From DATHTC01 sp963746805 (lineage in GTDB: Bacteria > Actinomycetota > Thermoleophilia > Gaiellales > Gaiellaceae): a stretch of DNA of 64,000 bases. The stretch is from NCBI GenBank assembly GCA_963746805.1, contig CAVVCQ010000001.1:124001-188000 (forward strand), read 5' to 3'. Made by a program: the position numbers and the translations under genes. The notes beneath the pieces were generated by a model. That model searched no databases and was not told the origin of the DNA. It was given only the letters and a program-made list of their open reading frames with translations. How positions within the stretch are numbered: position 1 is the stretch's first letter; every line of letters starts with the position of its first letter. Of the stretch, positions 1 through 9,168 are shown piece after piece.

Positions 1-384
1 TCCGCGATCGTGCTGCTCTCCGACGGCGAGAACACGGCGGAGCTCGACCCGCTGAGGCTCGCCGAGGTCGCATCGACGGCCGGCGTCCGCATTCACGCAA
101 TCGGAGTCGGTACCGAAGAGGGGACGGTCGTCGAGATCGACGGGTTCAGCATCGCGACGGCGCTCGACGAAGGCCTGCTCCAGGAGATCGCCGAGGTCAC
201 GGACGGCACCTACGAGCAGGCAGCCGACGCCGAGTCGCTCACCGGGATCTACGAGTCGATCGATCTCGAGTTCAAGCGCGTCGAGGAGTCCCGTGAGGTG
301 ACCGCACTGTTCGCCGCCGCAGGTGGGCTCCTCCTCGCACTCGGCTCGGTGCTCTCGATCGCGTGGTTCGGGCGGGTGATCTGA
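1..384 (+). CDS. VWA-domain membrane protein, C-terminal part (BatA-like)
   Basis: The reading frame is open from the first base, so the N-terminus lies outside the window. The visible 127 residues hold the end of a von Willebrand A fold (IVLLSDGENT, a typical VWA beta-strand and loop; then HAIGVGTEEG) followed by one C-terminal hydrophobic helix (LFAAAGGLLLALGSVLSIAW). This matches BatA-type proteins encoded in MoxR-ATPase/VWA operons, which are thought to act in envelope protein maturation or stress. The next gene, another VWA protein, starts 1 bp after this stop, so the two form an operon. The MIDAS motif (DxSxS) would be upstream and cannot be seen. Confidence 0.8.
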   Translation, partial: SAIVLLSDGENTAELDPLRLAEVASTAGVRIHAIGVGTEEGTVVEIDGFSIATALDEGLLQEIAEVTDGTYEQAADAESLTGIYESIDLEFKRVEESREVTALFAAAGGLLLALGSVLSIAWFGRVI

Positions 385-385
385 G

Positions 386-1467
386 TTGTCGTTTGCCTGG
401 CCGCTCGCGCTGCTTTCGCTGCTCGTCGCTCCCGCGCTCCTCGGTGCGTACTGGTGGCTGCTGCGCCGGCGGCGGAAGCAGGCCGTTCGCTACTCGAGCG
501 TCGCCTTGCTGCGCTCGGTGCTGCCGCGACGCAACCGGTGGCAGCGGCATCTTCCCGTCGCCCTGCTGCTGGCGAGCCTCGTCGCTCTCGCGTTCGCCGC
601 CGCTCGCCCACACCTGGAACGCAGCGTCCCGTACGCGCGCACGTCGGTCATCCTCGCACTGGACGTCTCGGGGTCGATGTGCGCGACCGACGTCGAGCCG
701 AACCGGCTGGCCGTTGCACAGGACGCCACACGCGAGTTCGTCGAGGACCAGCCGAAGGACGTACGGATGGCCCTCGTCGTCTTCTCCGGCTTCGCGGAGT
801 TGGGCGTTCCGCCGACGACCGACCGCAAGGCGCTCGTCGACGCGATCGAGTCCCTCACGACCGGGCGCGGCACCGCCATCGGCGCGGCGATGCTGAAGGG
901 GATCGACGCCATCGCCGAGACGAACCCGAATGTCCCACCGGTCGGCGACGCTCCGCGAGACGGGCCCCCGCCCGCGGCGTCGGCGCCCGGCGCCCGCGGT
1001 TACGTGCCGGACATCGTCGTGCTTCTGACCGACGGCGCGAGCAACCGAGGGATCGAGCCGCTCGACGCCGTGCCGTACGCGGTCGAGCGGGGCGTTCGCG
1101 TGTTCACGATCGGCTTCGGAACGACAAACCCCGCCGCGCGTTCCTGCACGCGAGCCCAACTCGGCGGCCGCGCCTTCGACAGCCGGTTCGGCGGGTCGGC
1201 GGCGGATTCGGCGGCGGCGGCGGGTTCGGCGGTGGATTCCGGGGCCGCGCAGACCTCCCGACCCTCCAGGCGGTCGCCAAGCAGACCGGAGGCACCTTCC
1301 ACAACGCCGAGGACGCCGATCAGCTACGAGAGGTCTTCGCCGATCTCCCCAAGGACGTCGCAACCCAGAAGCAACCCACCGAGATCACCTGGCTCCTCGC
1401 AGCAATCGGCGCCCTCCTCGCAGCCGCAGCAATCGCCGCCTCGATGCGCTGGAGCCCGTCCCCGTAG
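386..1467 (+). CDS. VWA-domain membrane protein (BatB-like), frameshifted at ~1196
   Basis: A TTG start follows the previous stop directly. The N-terminus has two hydrophobic segments (residues ~4-25 and ~52-70), then a VWA domain with an intact MIDAS motif (ALDVSGSMCATD) and VVLLTDGASN. After IGFGTTN the frame breaks at about position 1196: the +1-shifted frame carries a Gly/Phe-rich stretch, then LPTLQAVAKQTGGTFHNAED and a C-terminal membrane helix ending at 1467. Restoring one T in GGGTCGG gives a perfect GGF repeat, so a 1-nt deletion is the simplest explanation. The architecture is that of aerotolerance BatB proteins, in tandem with the VWA gene before it. A programmed slip cannot be excluded. 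Confidence 0.75.
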
Positions 1468-1568
1468 TCCGAACGCGTTGCGCAGCGACGTCTCCGCCTC
1501 GCGGCGTTCGATTCGTGGTCGACCTCGCCCGACGCGTCGGCGAGAACACAATCCGCTAGGTTCGCCAC

Positions 1569-1883
1569 GTGCCCGAGATGCGGATCTACGACCTTCGCGT
1601 CACGGTCGAGCGGATCGAGGGCCGCTCCGTCTGCGGACTCTCCCCCGGCGACTACTTCGAGGTCACCGAGAGCAACCGCGTGCGCATCCCGCCGGGACGG
1701 CACTTCTGCCTCTATGCCCTCTCGGCAGTGCTGCCGCTGATCCCGGCGAAGCAGCGGAGGCTGCCGGACGAGGACTGGCTCGAGCACGAGACGTTCGTTG
1801 CGTGCCCCGACGCCGAGGAGCGGCTGATCATGCGGATCGAGCGCATCGGGGAGCGGACGATGCGCGCCGAAGACCTGACGTGA
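1569..1883 (+). CDS. TIGR04076 family protein
   Basis: Small 104-residue protein, GTG start. It begins with a beta-rich segment (MRIYDLRVTVERIEG), a short GDYFEV element, then CLYALSAVLPLIPAKQR and a C-terminal VACPDAEERLIMRIERI. This order (V-x-G-x-C-near-start, CPYAxxxLFPYI-like helix, CPDGxxxFxIxxI-like tail) is that of the TIGR04076 family, of unknown function and common beside redox enzymes. One of the usual cysteines (before the helix, in HFCLYAL) and the CPD cysteine are retained. The stop overlaps the GTG of the next gene (GTGA), which implies translational coupling to the F420-type oxidoreductase. Confidence 0.65.
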   Translation: MPEMRIYDLRVTVERIEGRSVCGLSPGDYFEVTESNRVRIPPGRHFCLYALSAVLPLIPAKQRRLPDEDWLEHETFVACPDAEERLIMRIERIGERTMRAEDLT

Positions 1884-2851
1884 CGCCCGTCGAGGTCGGC
1901 CTCGGCTTCCAGGGAGACAAGGCTCCGGAGGAGTACGAGCAGCTCGCGTGCCTCGCGGAGCGAGGGGGCGCCGACGTCGTCGTCGTCTACCAGGATCTCT
2001 TCTTCCAGCCGGCGATCTACCCGCTCCTGCTGATGGCGCGGGTGACTGAGCGCGTCCGGCTCGGGCCGGCCGCGCTCAACCCGTTCACGCTGCACCCGGC
2101 GGAGATCGCGGGGCAGACGGCCGCGCTCGACGCGGCCTCCGGCGGACGCGCGTTCCTCGGGCTCGTCCGTGGATCGTGGCTCGAGGAGCTGCGGCTCGAC
2201 ACGGCACGACCGGTGAACGCGCTCCGGGAGGCGGTCGAGGTGGTCACGCGACTCCTCGCCGGCGACGCGAGCGGGTTCGACGGCGAGCGGTTCTCGCTCG
2301 CTCCCGGGGCGCGGCTGCGGTACGAGCCGCTGCGGCGTCGCGTGCCGCTGTCGATCGGCGCCTGGCGCGAGAACGCGGTGGCGCTCGCCGGCGAGGTCGC
2401 CGACGAGCTCAAGGTCGGCGGGACGGCGAACCCCGCGCTCGTGCCGACGATGCGCGGGCGGATCGGGAACGACCGCGTCGCGATCGTCGTCGGAGCCGTC
2501 ACCGTCGTGGACGAGGACGGTGCCGCCGCTCGCCGTCGCGCCCGCGCAGAGGCCGCGCTCTACTTCCCCGTCGTCGCCGGGCTGGACCCGACGCTCGAGG
2601 TCGACGCCGGCCTCGTCGCGCGCGTGCAGCGGCTCGTCGACGCCGGGGACGCCGTCGCCGCCGGGGAGCTCATCCCCGACGCGCTGCTCGACCGGATCGC
2701 GTTCGCGGGGACGCCCGAGCGCGTCGCCGCGCAGGCGCAGGCGCTCTACGAGGCGGGGGTCGCGCGCGTCGAGTTCGGGACGCCCCACGGGCTCACGCAC
2801 CGGCGCGGCGTGGAGCTCCTCGTGTCGCGTGTCCTACCTGCGCTGCGTTAG
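1880..2851 (+). CDS. LLM-class (F420-dependent-type) oxidoreductase
   Basis: 323 residues from a GTG that overlaps the previous stop. The sequence shows the luciferase-like monooxygenase TIM-barrel pattern: an N-terminal VGLGFQGDK strand, ERVRLGPAALNPFTLHP (the family's aberrant-barrel strand carrying the non-prolyl cis bond region), LDAASGGRAFLGLVRG, and the C-terminal LLDRIAFAGTPERVAAQ element typical of F420-dependent reductases and methylene-tetrahydromethanopterin-reductase-like enzymes. The substrate cannot be read from sequence. F420 rather than FMN use is inferred from the close similarity of this layout to actinobacterial F420 enzymes. The coding frame is continuous with that of the VWA gene, but the two are separate genes. 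Confidence 0.82.
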   Translation: MTPVEVGLGFQGDKAPEEYEQLACLAERGGADVVVVYQDLFFQPAIYPLLLMARVTERVRLGPAALNPFTLHPAEIAGQTAALDAASGGRAFLGLVRGSWLEELRLDTARPVNALREAVEVVTRLLAGDASGFDGERFSLAPGARLRYEPLRRRVPLSIGAWRENAVALAGEVADELKVGGTANPALVPTMRGRIGNDRVAIVVGAVTVVDEDGAAARRRARAEAALYFPVVAGLDPTLEVDAGLVARVQRLVDAGDAVAAGELIPDALLDRIAFAGTPERVAAQAQALYEAGVARVEFGTPHGLTHRRGVELLVSRVLPALR

Positions 2852-2897
2852 CGGTCGTATAGTCGCGTCACCGCGATCCCACTCGAGGAGGCCAGCC

Positions 2898-4217
2898 ATG
2901 CTCGTGCCGCTCCGACTGTTCGCAGTGACGCTCGTGGTCGTCGCCTCGCTCGTGGCCGCAGGCTGCGGCGGCGACGACGAGGAGGAGGGGGCGCCTGCCG
3001 GGGGCACAGCCGCGGACACGGCGGCGGCCGAGGCGGCATCGTTCGATCTCAAGATCGGCGCGGTCCTCCCGCTCACGGGCGACCTCGCCTCCTTCGGGCC
3101 GTCCCAGGCCGAGGCCGCGCGGATCGCGGTCGAGCAGATCGAGGACGTGCTCTCGTCGAAGGGCATCTCCGACGTCACCGTCGAGCTCGTGGGCGTCGAG
3201 GACGACCAGGGCAAGTCGCAGCCGGGGGTCGAGGCGGCGACGAAGCTCGTGCAGACCAACGACGCCGGCGTGCTGCTCGCGACGATGGCGAGCTCCGTGA
3301 CGATCCCGATCGCGCAGTCGGTGGCGATCCCGAACGAGGTCGTGCTGATCTCGCCGACGTCGACCGCGCCCGAGATCACCGACCTCGAGGATGACGGCTA
3401 CGTCTACCGCATCCTCTCGTCCGACAACCTCCAGGGAAGCGCGCTGGTCGACGCGGTCGCCGATGCGTTCGGGGCGGACGCCACGATCAACGTCGGCGCG
3501 CGCAACGATGCCTTCGGCACGGCGCTCAAGCAGCTGTTCGAGGACGGCTGGGAGGAGGGCGGCGGCACGGTCGGCGCCTCGGTCACGTGGAACCCGGAGT
3601 CCGCGAACCTCGACACGGAGGCACAGCAGCTCGCGGCCGGGACGCCCGATGGGTGGGTGATCATCGACTTCCCGGAGACGTTCGCGAAGATGGGGCCGGC
3701 GCTCGTCCGTGCGGGCGGGTGGGATCCCGCGAAGACGTTCATGACGGAGGCGATGCGGAACGCCGACGCGCTGAAGGAGGTCGGCGCGCAGGCGACCGAC
3801 GGGCTCCGTGGCACGGCGCCGACGTCGGAGGACGCACCGGCGCGCGACGCGTTCGACGAGCTGTTCACCGCCGAGGCGAAGGAGGGGACGCCGCTGACGG
3901 GCTTCGAGGGTGCCTCCTTCGACGGCGTGATGCTCGCGTTCCTCGCAGCGCTCAAGGCCGGCTCGGCCGAGGGTGCGGACGTCAAGGAGGAGCTGGCCGC
4001 CGTCTCCGGGCCGCCGGGCGAGAAGTACACGTTCGAGGAGCTCGACCAGGCCGTGCAGGACATCCTCGACGGCAAGGACATCGACTACGAGGGCGCGTGG
4101 GGCCCCGTGGACTTCGACGAGAACGGCGACCCGGGATCTGCGATCTACGAGGTGTGGCAGTTCATGGGCGGTGAGGTCACGACCCAGAAGACCTTCACCT
4201 TCGGCGGGAGTGACTAG
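2898..4217 (+). CDS. Branched-chain amino-acid-type ABC substrate-binding lipoprotein
   Basis: 439 residues. ATG is preceded by a good AGGAGG-like site (ACTCGAGGAGG). A lipoprotein signal (hydrophobic run ending LVAAGCGG) is followed by an acidic, Ala/Gly-rich linker. The mature part has the periplasmic-binding-protein type I fold: IGAVLPLTGDLASFGPS at the N-terminus, VELVGVEDDQGKSQPGVEAA, and LIATMASSVTIPIA-like strands as in LivJ-type proteins. It should deliver an amino acid or related ligand to the LivHMGF transporter encoded convergently just downstream. The RidA gene overlaps its 3' end by 8 bp. No frameshift was seen. Confidence 0.88.
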   Translation: MLVPLRLFAVTLVVVASLVAAGCGGDDEEEGAPAGGTAADTAAAEAASFDLKIGAVLPLTGDLASFGPSQAEAARIAVEQIEDVLSSKGISDVTVELVGVEDDQGKSQPGVEAATKLVQTNDAGVLLATMASSVTIPIAQSVAIPNEVVLISPTSTAPEITDLEDDGYVYRILSSDNLQGSALVDAVADAFGADATINVGARNDAFGTALKQLFEDGWEEGGGTVGASVTWNPESANLDTEAQQLAAGTPDGWVIIDFPETFAKMGPALVRAGGWDPAKTFMTEAMRNADALKEVGAQATDGLRGTAPTSEDAPARDAFDELFTAEAKEGTPLTGFEGASFDGVMLAFLAALKAGSAEGADVKEELAAVSGPPGEKYTFEELDQAVQDILDGKDIDYEGAWGPVDFDENGDPGSAIYEVWQFMGGEVTTQKTFTFGGSD

Positions 4218-4617
4218 GCGGTTCCGCGACGGCGGCGGCTTCGAGGCCGCCGCCGGCTACTCCCGCGCCGCGCGGCACGGCGACACGATCGCCGTCAGCG
4301 GGACGGGCGACGTCGGGCCCGACGGCGCCGTCGGCCACCCCGGCGACACGTATGCGCAGACGCGGCGGTCGCTCGAGCGCGCGCTCGCGGCGGTCGAGGA
4401 GCTGGGCGGAGGGCGCGAGGACGTGATCCGGACGCGCCTCTACCTCACTCCCGAGGCGGACTGGCGCGAGGCCGTGCGCGCGCACCGCGAGCTGCTCGGC
4501 GGCGTCGACCCTGCGAACACGACCTTCTACGTCGCCGGGTTCGTCGTCGAGGAGATGCTCGTCGAGGTGGAGGTCGATGCGCAGGTCGAGGCTCACGCAC
4601 GCCGGCCGCCGAGGTAG
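4210..4617 (+). CDS. RidA/YjgF family (enamine/imine deaminase-like) protein
   Basis: 135 residues from a GTG inside the 3' end of the binding-protein gene, so the two are coupled. It has the chorismate-mutase-like RidA fold: an N-terminal GYSRAARHGDTIAVSGTG strand pair, a long helix (QTRRSLERALAAVEELGGGREDVIRTRLYLT) and the C-terminal ANTTFYVAGFVVEEMLVEVEVDA. The family hydrolyses reactive enamine/imine intermediates made by PLP enzymes and amino-acid oxidases. The canonical RidA arginine region (C-x-x-R before the last strands) is not matched, so this is a divergent member. Its place beside an amino-acid transporter and an amino-acid-oxidase-like gene supports the role. Its last 25 bp overlap the convergent livF-like gene. 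Confidence 0.8.
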   Translation: MTRRFRDGGGFEAAAGYSRAARHGDTIAVSGTGDVGPDGAVGHPGDTYAQTRRSLERALAAVEELGGGREDVIRTRLYLTPEADWREAVRAHRELLGGVDPANTTFYVAGFVVEEMLVEVEVDAQVEAHARRPPR

Positions 4618-5330
4618 AGGTCGACGACCTTGGGGTCGTCGAGCAGGGCCGGCCCGGGACCCTCGAAGCGATTTCGCCCGAGCTCGAGCACGTACGCGTA
4701 GTCCGACAGCGCGAGCGACCTCCGCGCGTTCTGCTCGACCATCAGGATCGCGATCCCCGACCGGTTGATCTCCACGAGGCGCTCGAAGAGCTGGTCGACG
4801 ACCGTCGGCGCGAGGGCCGCCGACGGCTCGTCGAGCAGGAGCAGCCGGGGCTCCGGCATCAGCGCCCGCGCGAGCGCGAGCATCTGCCGCTCGCCGCCCG
4901 AGAGCGTGCCGGCGCGCTGCCGGCGGCGCCGCTCGAGCACCGGGAACGCGTCGAAGATCGCCTCGAGGCGCGCGGCCAGCGGTTTCCGGGCGGGCACGCC
5001 GCCGATCTCGAGGTTCTCCTGGACGGACATGTTCGGGAACACGTTGTCGAGTTGCGGCACGTAGTTCAGGCCGAGACGCGTCAGCTCATGGGGTGCGAGG
5101 CGGGCGAGCTCGACGTCGTCTCCGTCGACGTGGAGGCTGACGCTTCCGGCGCGGCGGTCTGCGAGCCCGTAGATCGCCTTCAGCAGCGTGGACTTGCCGG
5201 CGCCGTTCGGCCCGATCACCGAGACGAACCCGCCGTGAGGCACGACGACCGAGACGCCGTGGAGGATCTCGAGCTCGCCGTAGCCGGCCGAGATGTCGAG
5301 GGCGGTGAGGACGGGCGCGCCGGTGCTCAC
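4593..5330 (-). CDS. livF: Branched-chain amino-acid ABC transporter ATPase (LivF type)
   Basis: 245 residues, GTG start overlapping the stop of the LivG gene (GTGA). It has Walker A GPNGAGKST (residues 40-48), the ABC signature LSGGERQ and Walker B LLLLDEPSAAL. The short N-terminal region (LDISAGYGELEILHGVS) and the ending LYLGG are typical of LivF subunits. It couples ATP hydrolysis to uptake through LivH/LivM at the cytoplasmic face of the membrane. It is the last gene of a minus-strand operon: flavoenzyme, livH, livM, livG, livF. Confidence 0.9.
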   Translation of the reverse strand: MSTGAPVLTALDISAGYGELEILHGVSVVVPHGGFVSVIGPNGAGKSTLLKAIYGLADRRAGSVSLHVDGDDVELARLAPHELTRLGLNYVPQLDNVFPNMSVQENLEIGGVPARKPLAARLEAIFDAFPVLERRRRQRAGTLSGGERQMLALARALMPEPRLLLLDEPSAALAPTVVDQLFERLVEINRSGIAILMVEQNARRSLALSDYAYVLELGRNRFEGPGPALLDDPKVVDLYLGGRRA

Positions 5331-6106
5331 GGCGCGCCGGGGCCGTGGGTTCCCAGGTACGCATCGACGACGAGCGGATTCGCGCGTACCTCGTCCGGCG
5401 TGCCGGTCGCGATCACGCGGCCCTCGCTCATGACGATCACCTGGTCGCTGACGGACATGACCACGTCGAGGTCGTGGTCGATGAGCAGGAAGGTGAGGCG
5501 GTCCTCGTCGCGCAGCGCGCGGATGCGGTCGAGGAGCTGGCGCGCGAGGGTCGGGTTCACGCCGGCCATCGGCTCGTCCAGGAGCAGCAGCCGTGGCTCT
5601 GTCATCAGCGCCCTCGTGAGCTCGAGGAGCTTCCGTTGCCCGCCGGAGAGCGTCCCGGCGTAGTCGTCCGCAGCGCCGTCGAGGCGGACCAGCCGGAGCA
5701 GCTCGAGCGCGCGTTCGCGGAGCTCCGCCTCTCGCCTGCGCCCGGCGCGCGGGGTCGCCACGAGCCGCCAGACGTGCTCGCCGGGATGCGCCGGGGCGCC
5801 CACGAGCACGTTCTCGAGGACGGTCATGCGCGTCAGCGCTCTGGGCGTCTGGAACGTCCGCACGAGGCCGCGGCGCGCGACCGCGTGCGGCGGCCGCCCG
5901 TCGACCCGCTCGCCGGCGAGCGTCACACTCCCGCCGTCGGGGCGCACGAACCCGGTGACGATGTTGAAGAGCGTCGTCTTGCCCGCGCCGTTCGGGCCGA
6001 TCAGCGACGTGATGGAGCCGGCCTCGACCGCGAGCGACGCGGCGTCGACGGCGGCGACGCCGCCGTAGTGCTTCCGCACCTCGTGCGCCTCGAGCAGCGC
6101 CGTCAC
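5327..6106 (-). CDS. livG: Branched-chain amino-acid ABC transporter ATPase (LivG type)
   Basis: 259 residues starting at a GTG that overlaps the livM stop. Walker A GPNGAGKTT is at residues 37-45, with signature LSGGQRK and Walker B LLLLDEPMAGVNP, where the AGVNP continuation is diagnostic of LivG. The RTFQTPRALTRMTVLENVLVG block is also LivG-like. The ending VVDAYLG matches the family. It acts with LivF as the nucleotide-binding pair of the transporter. A much longer open frame upstream is the antisense shadow of livM and is not part of the gene. Confidence 0.9.
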   Translation of the reverse strand: MTALLEAHEVRKHYGGVAAVDAASLAVEAGSITSLIGPNGAGKTTLFNIVTGFVRPDGGSVTLAGERVDGRPPHAVARRGLVRTFQTPRALTRMTVLENVLVGAPAHPGEHVWRLVATPRAGRRREAELRERALELLRLVRLDGAADDYAGTLSGGQRKLLELTRALMTEPRLLLLDEPMAGVNPTLARQLLDRIRALRDEDRLTFLLIDHDLDVVMSVSDQVIVMSEGRVIATGTPDEVRANPLVVDAYLGTHGPGAP

Positions 6107-7080
6107 TCGAGCACCATCTCCTCGCGCTTGCCGAACAGGCCCTGCGGCCGGAACAGCATCAGCGCGATCAGGATCAGCCCGATCACGACCAGCCGGAGAT
6201 AGGCGCGGTCGGCCGAGTCGAACAGCGTGAACGGGAAGAAGTCGAAGAAGCGCGTCCCCGCGAAGATCACGCCGAAGAGGACGGCGCCGACCGGGAGCGC
6301 CCAGTTCCGCGCCGTCCCGGCGAGGATCACGATCGTGTACGCGAAGAACGTGAGCAGCGGGTCGAAGTCGCCGGGGCTGAAGAAGGAGAACTGGAAGGCG
6401 AAGAACAGTCCCGCGACGGCCGCGAGCGCGGCCCCGAGGGTGAGCGCCTGGAGCTTGTAGGCGAACACGTTCTTGCCGAGGGCCGACGCGGCGTCCTCGT
6501 CCTCCCGGATCGCGCGCAGCACGCGCCCCCACGGCGAGCGAAGGGCGGCGTCGACGACCGCGATGAGGACGAGCGCGGCGACCCACACGATCACGAGCAT
6601 GGTCACGTCCCGTGTCGCCCGGTCGCCGATCACCGCCTCGAGCCAGCCCTGGACCGTGCGCTGGAAGTCGATCCACTCGGCGTTGTAGGAGGACGCGCGG
6701 CCGGGTCCTGCGAGCGCGATCGTTCCGACCGGGCCTCCCGTCAACCGCTGCTCGTTGATGGCGACGTAGCGCACGATCTCCGCGAACGCGATCGTCGTGA
6801 TCGCGAGGTAGTCGGCACGGAGGCGCAGGGTCGGCAACCCGAGCAGGAGCCCGAACGCGACCGCGGCGCCGACGGCGGCGAGCGACGCAGCCCAGAGCGG
6901 GAACGACGCGTTCACCACGAGAATGGCCATCGTGTAGGCGCCGATCGCCATGAACGCGGCGTGCCCGAAGTTGAGGAGCCCGGTGAAGCCGAACTGCACC
7001 TGGAGGCCGAGCGCGAAGATCGTGTAGATCCCCGCGATCACCCCCACGAAGGCCCAGAACTCGAGCGAGAGTGCCGTCAC
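6103..7080 (-). CDS. livM: Branched-chain amino-acid ABC transporter permease (LivM type)
   Basis: 325 residues, GTG start overlapping the stop of the repaired livH frame (GTGA). It has about eight to nine hydrophobic segments. The LivM signatures are LNFGHAAFMAIGAYT near the N-terminus, LRADYLAITTIAFAEIVR, and SALGKNVFAYKLQALTLGAALAA-like EAA-loop sequence. The C-terminus reads LMLFRPQGLFG, the usual LivM/LivH ending. Together with LivH it forms the membrane channel. The frame is intact, which helps to place the real frame of the neighbouring, broken livH. Confidence 0.9.
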   Translation of the reverse strand: MTALSLEFWAFVGVIAGIYTIFALGLQVQFGFTGLLNFGHAAFMAIGAYTMAILVVNASFPLWAASLAAVGAAVAFGLLLGLPTLRLRADYLAITTIAFAEIVRYVAINEQRLTGGPVGTIALAGPGRASSYNAEWIDFQRTVQGWLEAVIGDRATRDVTMLVIVWVAALVLIAVVDAALRSPWGRVLRAIREDEDAASALGKNVFAYKLQALTLGAALAAVAGLFFAFQFSFFSPGDFDPLLTFFAYTIVILAGTARNWALPVGAVLFGVIFAGTRFFDFFPFTLFDSADRAYLRLVVIGLILIALMLFRPQGLFGKREEMVLE

Positions 7081-7968
7081 AGCACGCGCGCCTTCCCGAA
7101 GACACCCTGGGGCCGGATCAGAAGGACCACGATCAGCACGCCGAAGGCGACCACCGGCTTGTAGACGGGCGGCGCGCCGCCTGCGAGCGCGCTCCAGGTC
7201 GAGACCTCGGTGACCAGTCCCGAGCACGAGGCCGCCGACGAGGGCCCCGTACGCGCTGCCGATCCCGCCGAGCACGACCGCCGCGAAGATCGGCAGCAGG
7301 AGCGTGAACCCGAAGTTCGGCGTGAACGCGTTGAGGACGAGCGCCTGGAGCAGGCCCGCGATCCCGGCGAGCCCGCCCGCCACGATCCAGGTGAGGACGA
7401 CGGTGCGGTCGACGTCGATCCCCGCGACGGCCGCCAGCGAGCTGTTGTCGGAGAGGGCCCGCATCGCCTTGCCGAGACCGGTGCGCGCGAGCATCAGGCC
7501 GACGAAGACGATCGCGGCTGCCGCGATCGCGACGGCGACGGCCTGGCTCTGCGAGAAGCGCACGGGTCCGAGCTCGTAGACCTGGAACACGTCGACGCCG
7601 TACCGTCGCGGCCTCGCGTCGGCGACGAGAAACAGCACGTGTCGCAGGACGAGTGCGAGCCCGATCGCGGCGATGAAGAGGCTGAAGACGCCGGCGTGCT
7701 TCCGCCTGAGCGGTCGCCACAGCGCGAACTCGATCCCAACGGCGAGGGCCGCGGTCAGCAGGACGGCCGCGAGCGCCGCCACGACGATGTCGCCGCCCCA
7801 GCCGACGTTGACGGCGAGCGCGACGTAGGCGCCGAAGACGAGGTACTCCCCCTGGGCGAAGTTGACGATCCTGAGGATCCCGTAGACGAGCGACACGCCG
7901 ACAGCCGCGATCGCGAGGATCGACCCCGTGACCAGGCCGTTCGCGACGAGCTGGAGCAGCTCGCTCAC
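7077..7968 (-). CDS. livH: Branched-chain amino-acid ABC transporter permease (LivH type), frameshifted at ~7218
   Basis: A GTG at 7968 overlaps the flavoenzyme stop. The N-terminal ~250 residues are a normal LivH: ANGLVTGSILAIAAVGVSL, LRIVNFAQGEYLVFGAY and MRALSDNSSLAAVAGID. After GALVGGLVLG the frame is lost at about 7218. In the next frame the expected C-terminus follows: LVTEVSTWSALAGG, then VVLLIRPQGVFGKARVL and a stop that overlaps the livM GTG. Removing one base (T on the + strand next to a C run) restores one continuous gene of about 296 residues. A 1-nt insertion, real or technical, is the simplest reading. Confidence 0.85.
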
Positions 7969-9111
7969 ACGACGCTCGACTCCGGGACGAGCCGGCCTCG
8001 CGCGAAGCGGTCGGGCGCGAGCTCGGAGAGAGTGCCGTCCGCTGCGTCGCCCGCGATCTGCGACGCCAGTGCGCGTCCGACGGCGGGGGCGATCATGAAG
8101 CCGTGGCCGCTGAAGCCGGCCGCGATCCACAGTCCCGGCCGCTCCGGCACGGGACCGACGATCGCCTGATGGTCGGGGGTGACGTCGTACATGCCCTCGA
8201 CCAGCAGCGGCAGCGGCACGAACTCGAGGTGCGGGAGCAGCTCGAGGATCGACGCGTGCACGTGCTCGCGCCACGCCTCGCGCTCCGTCTCGGGATCGCC
8301 TGCTGCGTGGAGGTCGCTCGCGAGCAGGCGCCCGTCGGCGAGCTGCTTCGCCGCGAAGTGCCGCTCGGGTGCGACGACGAGCGGCTCGAGCAGCCGCTCC
8401 GTGACCGGCTCGCCGTAGAAGAGGTACCGCGGCTCGGGCACGATCGGGACGTCGACGCCGACGGTCGCGAGGAGCGGCGTCGAGTCGGCGCCCGCCGCCA
8501 CGACGACGTGTTCGGCGCTGCGCCGTGCCGCCGTCAGCGAGCCGGAGCCTCCAGCCCCCGCCGCGCCCTGCCTCGTCGAGGGCGACGACGTGCGCGGCCC
8601 GGATCACGGCGCCCGCCCGCGTGGCCGCGTCCGCGAACGCCTCGACGACGGCCTGCGGCCGGTCGAAGTAGCCGTCCTCGGCGCAGAAGCTCGCCCCGGC
8701 GATCGCATCGGCGGCGAGGCCCGGTGCGAGCTCGGCGGCCGCGGCGGGGGAGACGATGCGCGACGGCACGCCGAGGGCGTTCTGCAGCTCGACCGCGCTC
8801 GCCATCCGCTCGAGCGCCTCCTGGCTGTGCGCGAGGAACAGGTAGCCGCACGGCCGGAATCGAAGCTCGAGGCGCGCGCCGAGGCGCGCGCGTGCGTCGC
8901 GGTAGAACGCGAGCGACTCTCGGGCGAGGAGGCAGTTCACGGCCGTCGCCCACTGCTGGCGCACACCCCCCGGCTGTACCCCGGAGGCGCCGGCGCCGAC
9001 CCCTCCCTTCTCGATCACGCTCACACCGGTGAAGCCGCGCTGCAGCAGATGCCACGCGGCGGACAGCCCTGTGATTCCCGCGCCGACGACCGCGACCTGG
9101 CTACGCCCCAT
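7965..9111 (-). CDS. FAD-dependent amine/amino-acid oxidoreductase (DadA/SoxB-like), frameshifted at ~8524
   Basis: Starts MGRSQVAVVGAGITGLSAAW, a DAO-family dinucleotide-binding motif (GxGxxG), with SVIEKGGVGAGASG as the FAD-ribose contact region. After LRLADGGT (near 8524) the frame changes. The new frame gives AEHVVVAAGADSTPLLATVGVD, then GMYDVTPDHQAIVGPVP, and the C-terminal FAD signature GLWIAAGFSGHGFMIAPAVG. Dropping one base joins the halves into about 381 residues, like sarcosine oxidase beta or D-amino-acid dehydrogenase. Such enzymes oxidise amines to imines, which fits the RidA gene in this locus and the amino-acid importer in the same operon. It is the first gene of the livHMGF operon. 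Confidence 0.83.
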
Positions 9112-9168
9112 CGACCTGCCAGCCTAAAGGCCGGGCCGACGGGACTTGAGTCCGGCCTCGCGGACCGC

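Noticed and set aside
1150..1260. Programmed frameshift in the VWA gene at the GGF repeats
   Set aside because: No slippery heptamer or stimulatory stem was found; one missing T restores a regular GGF repeat, so an indel is simpler.
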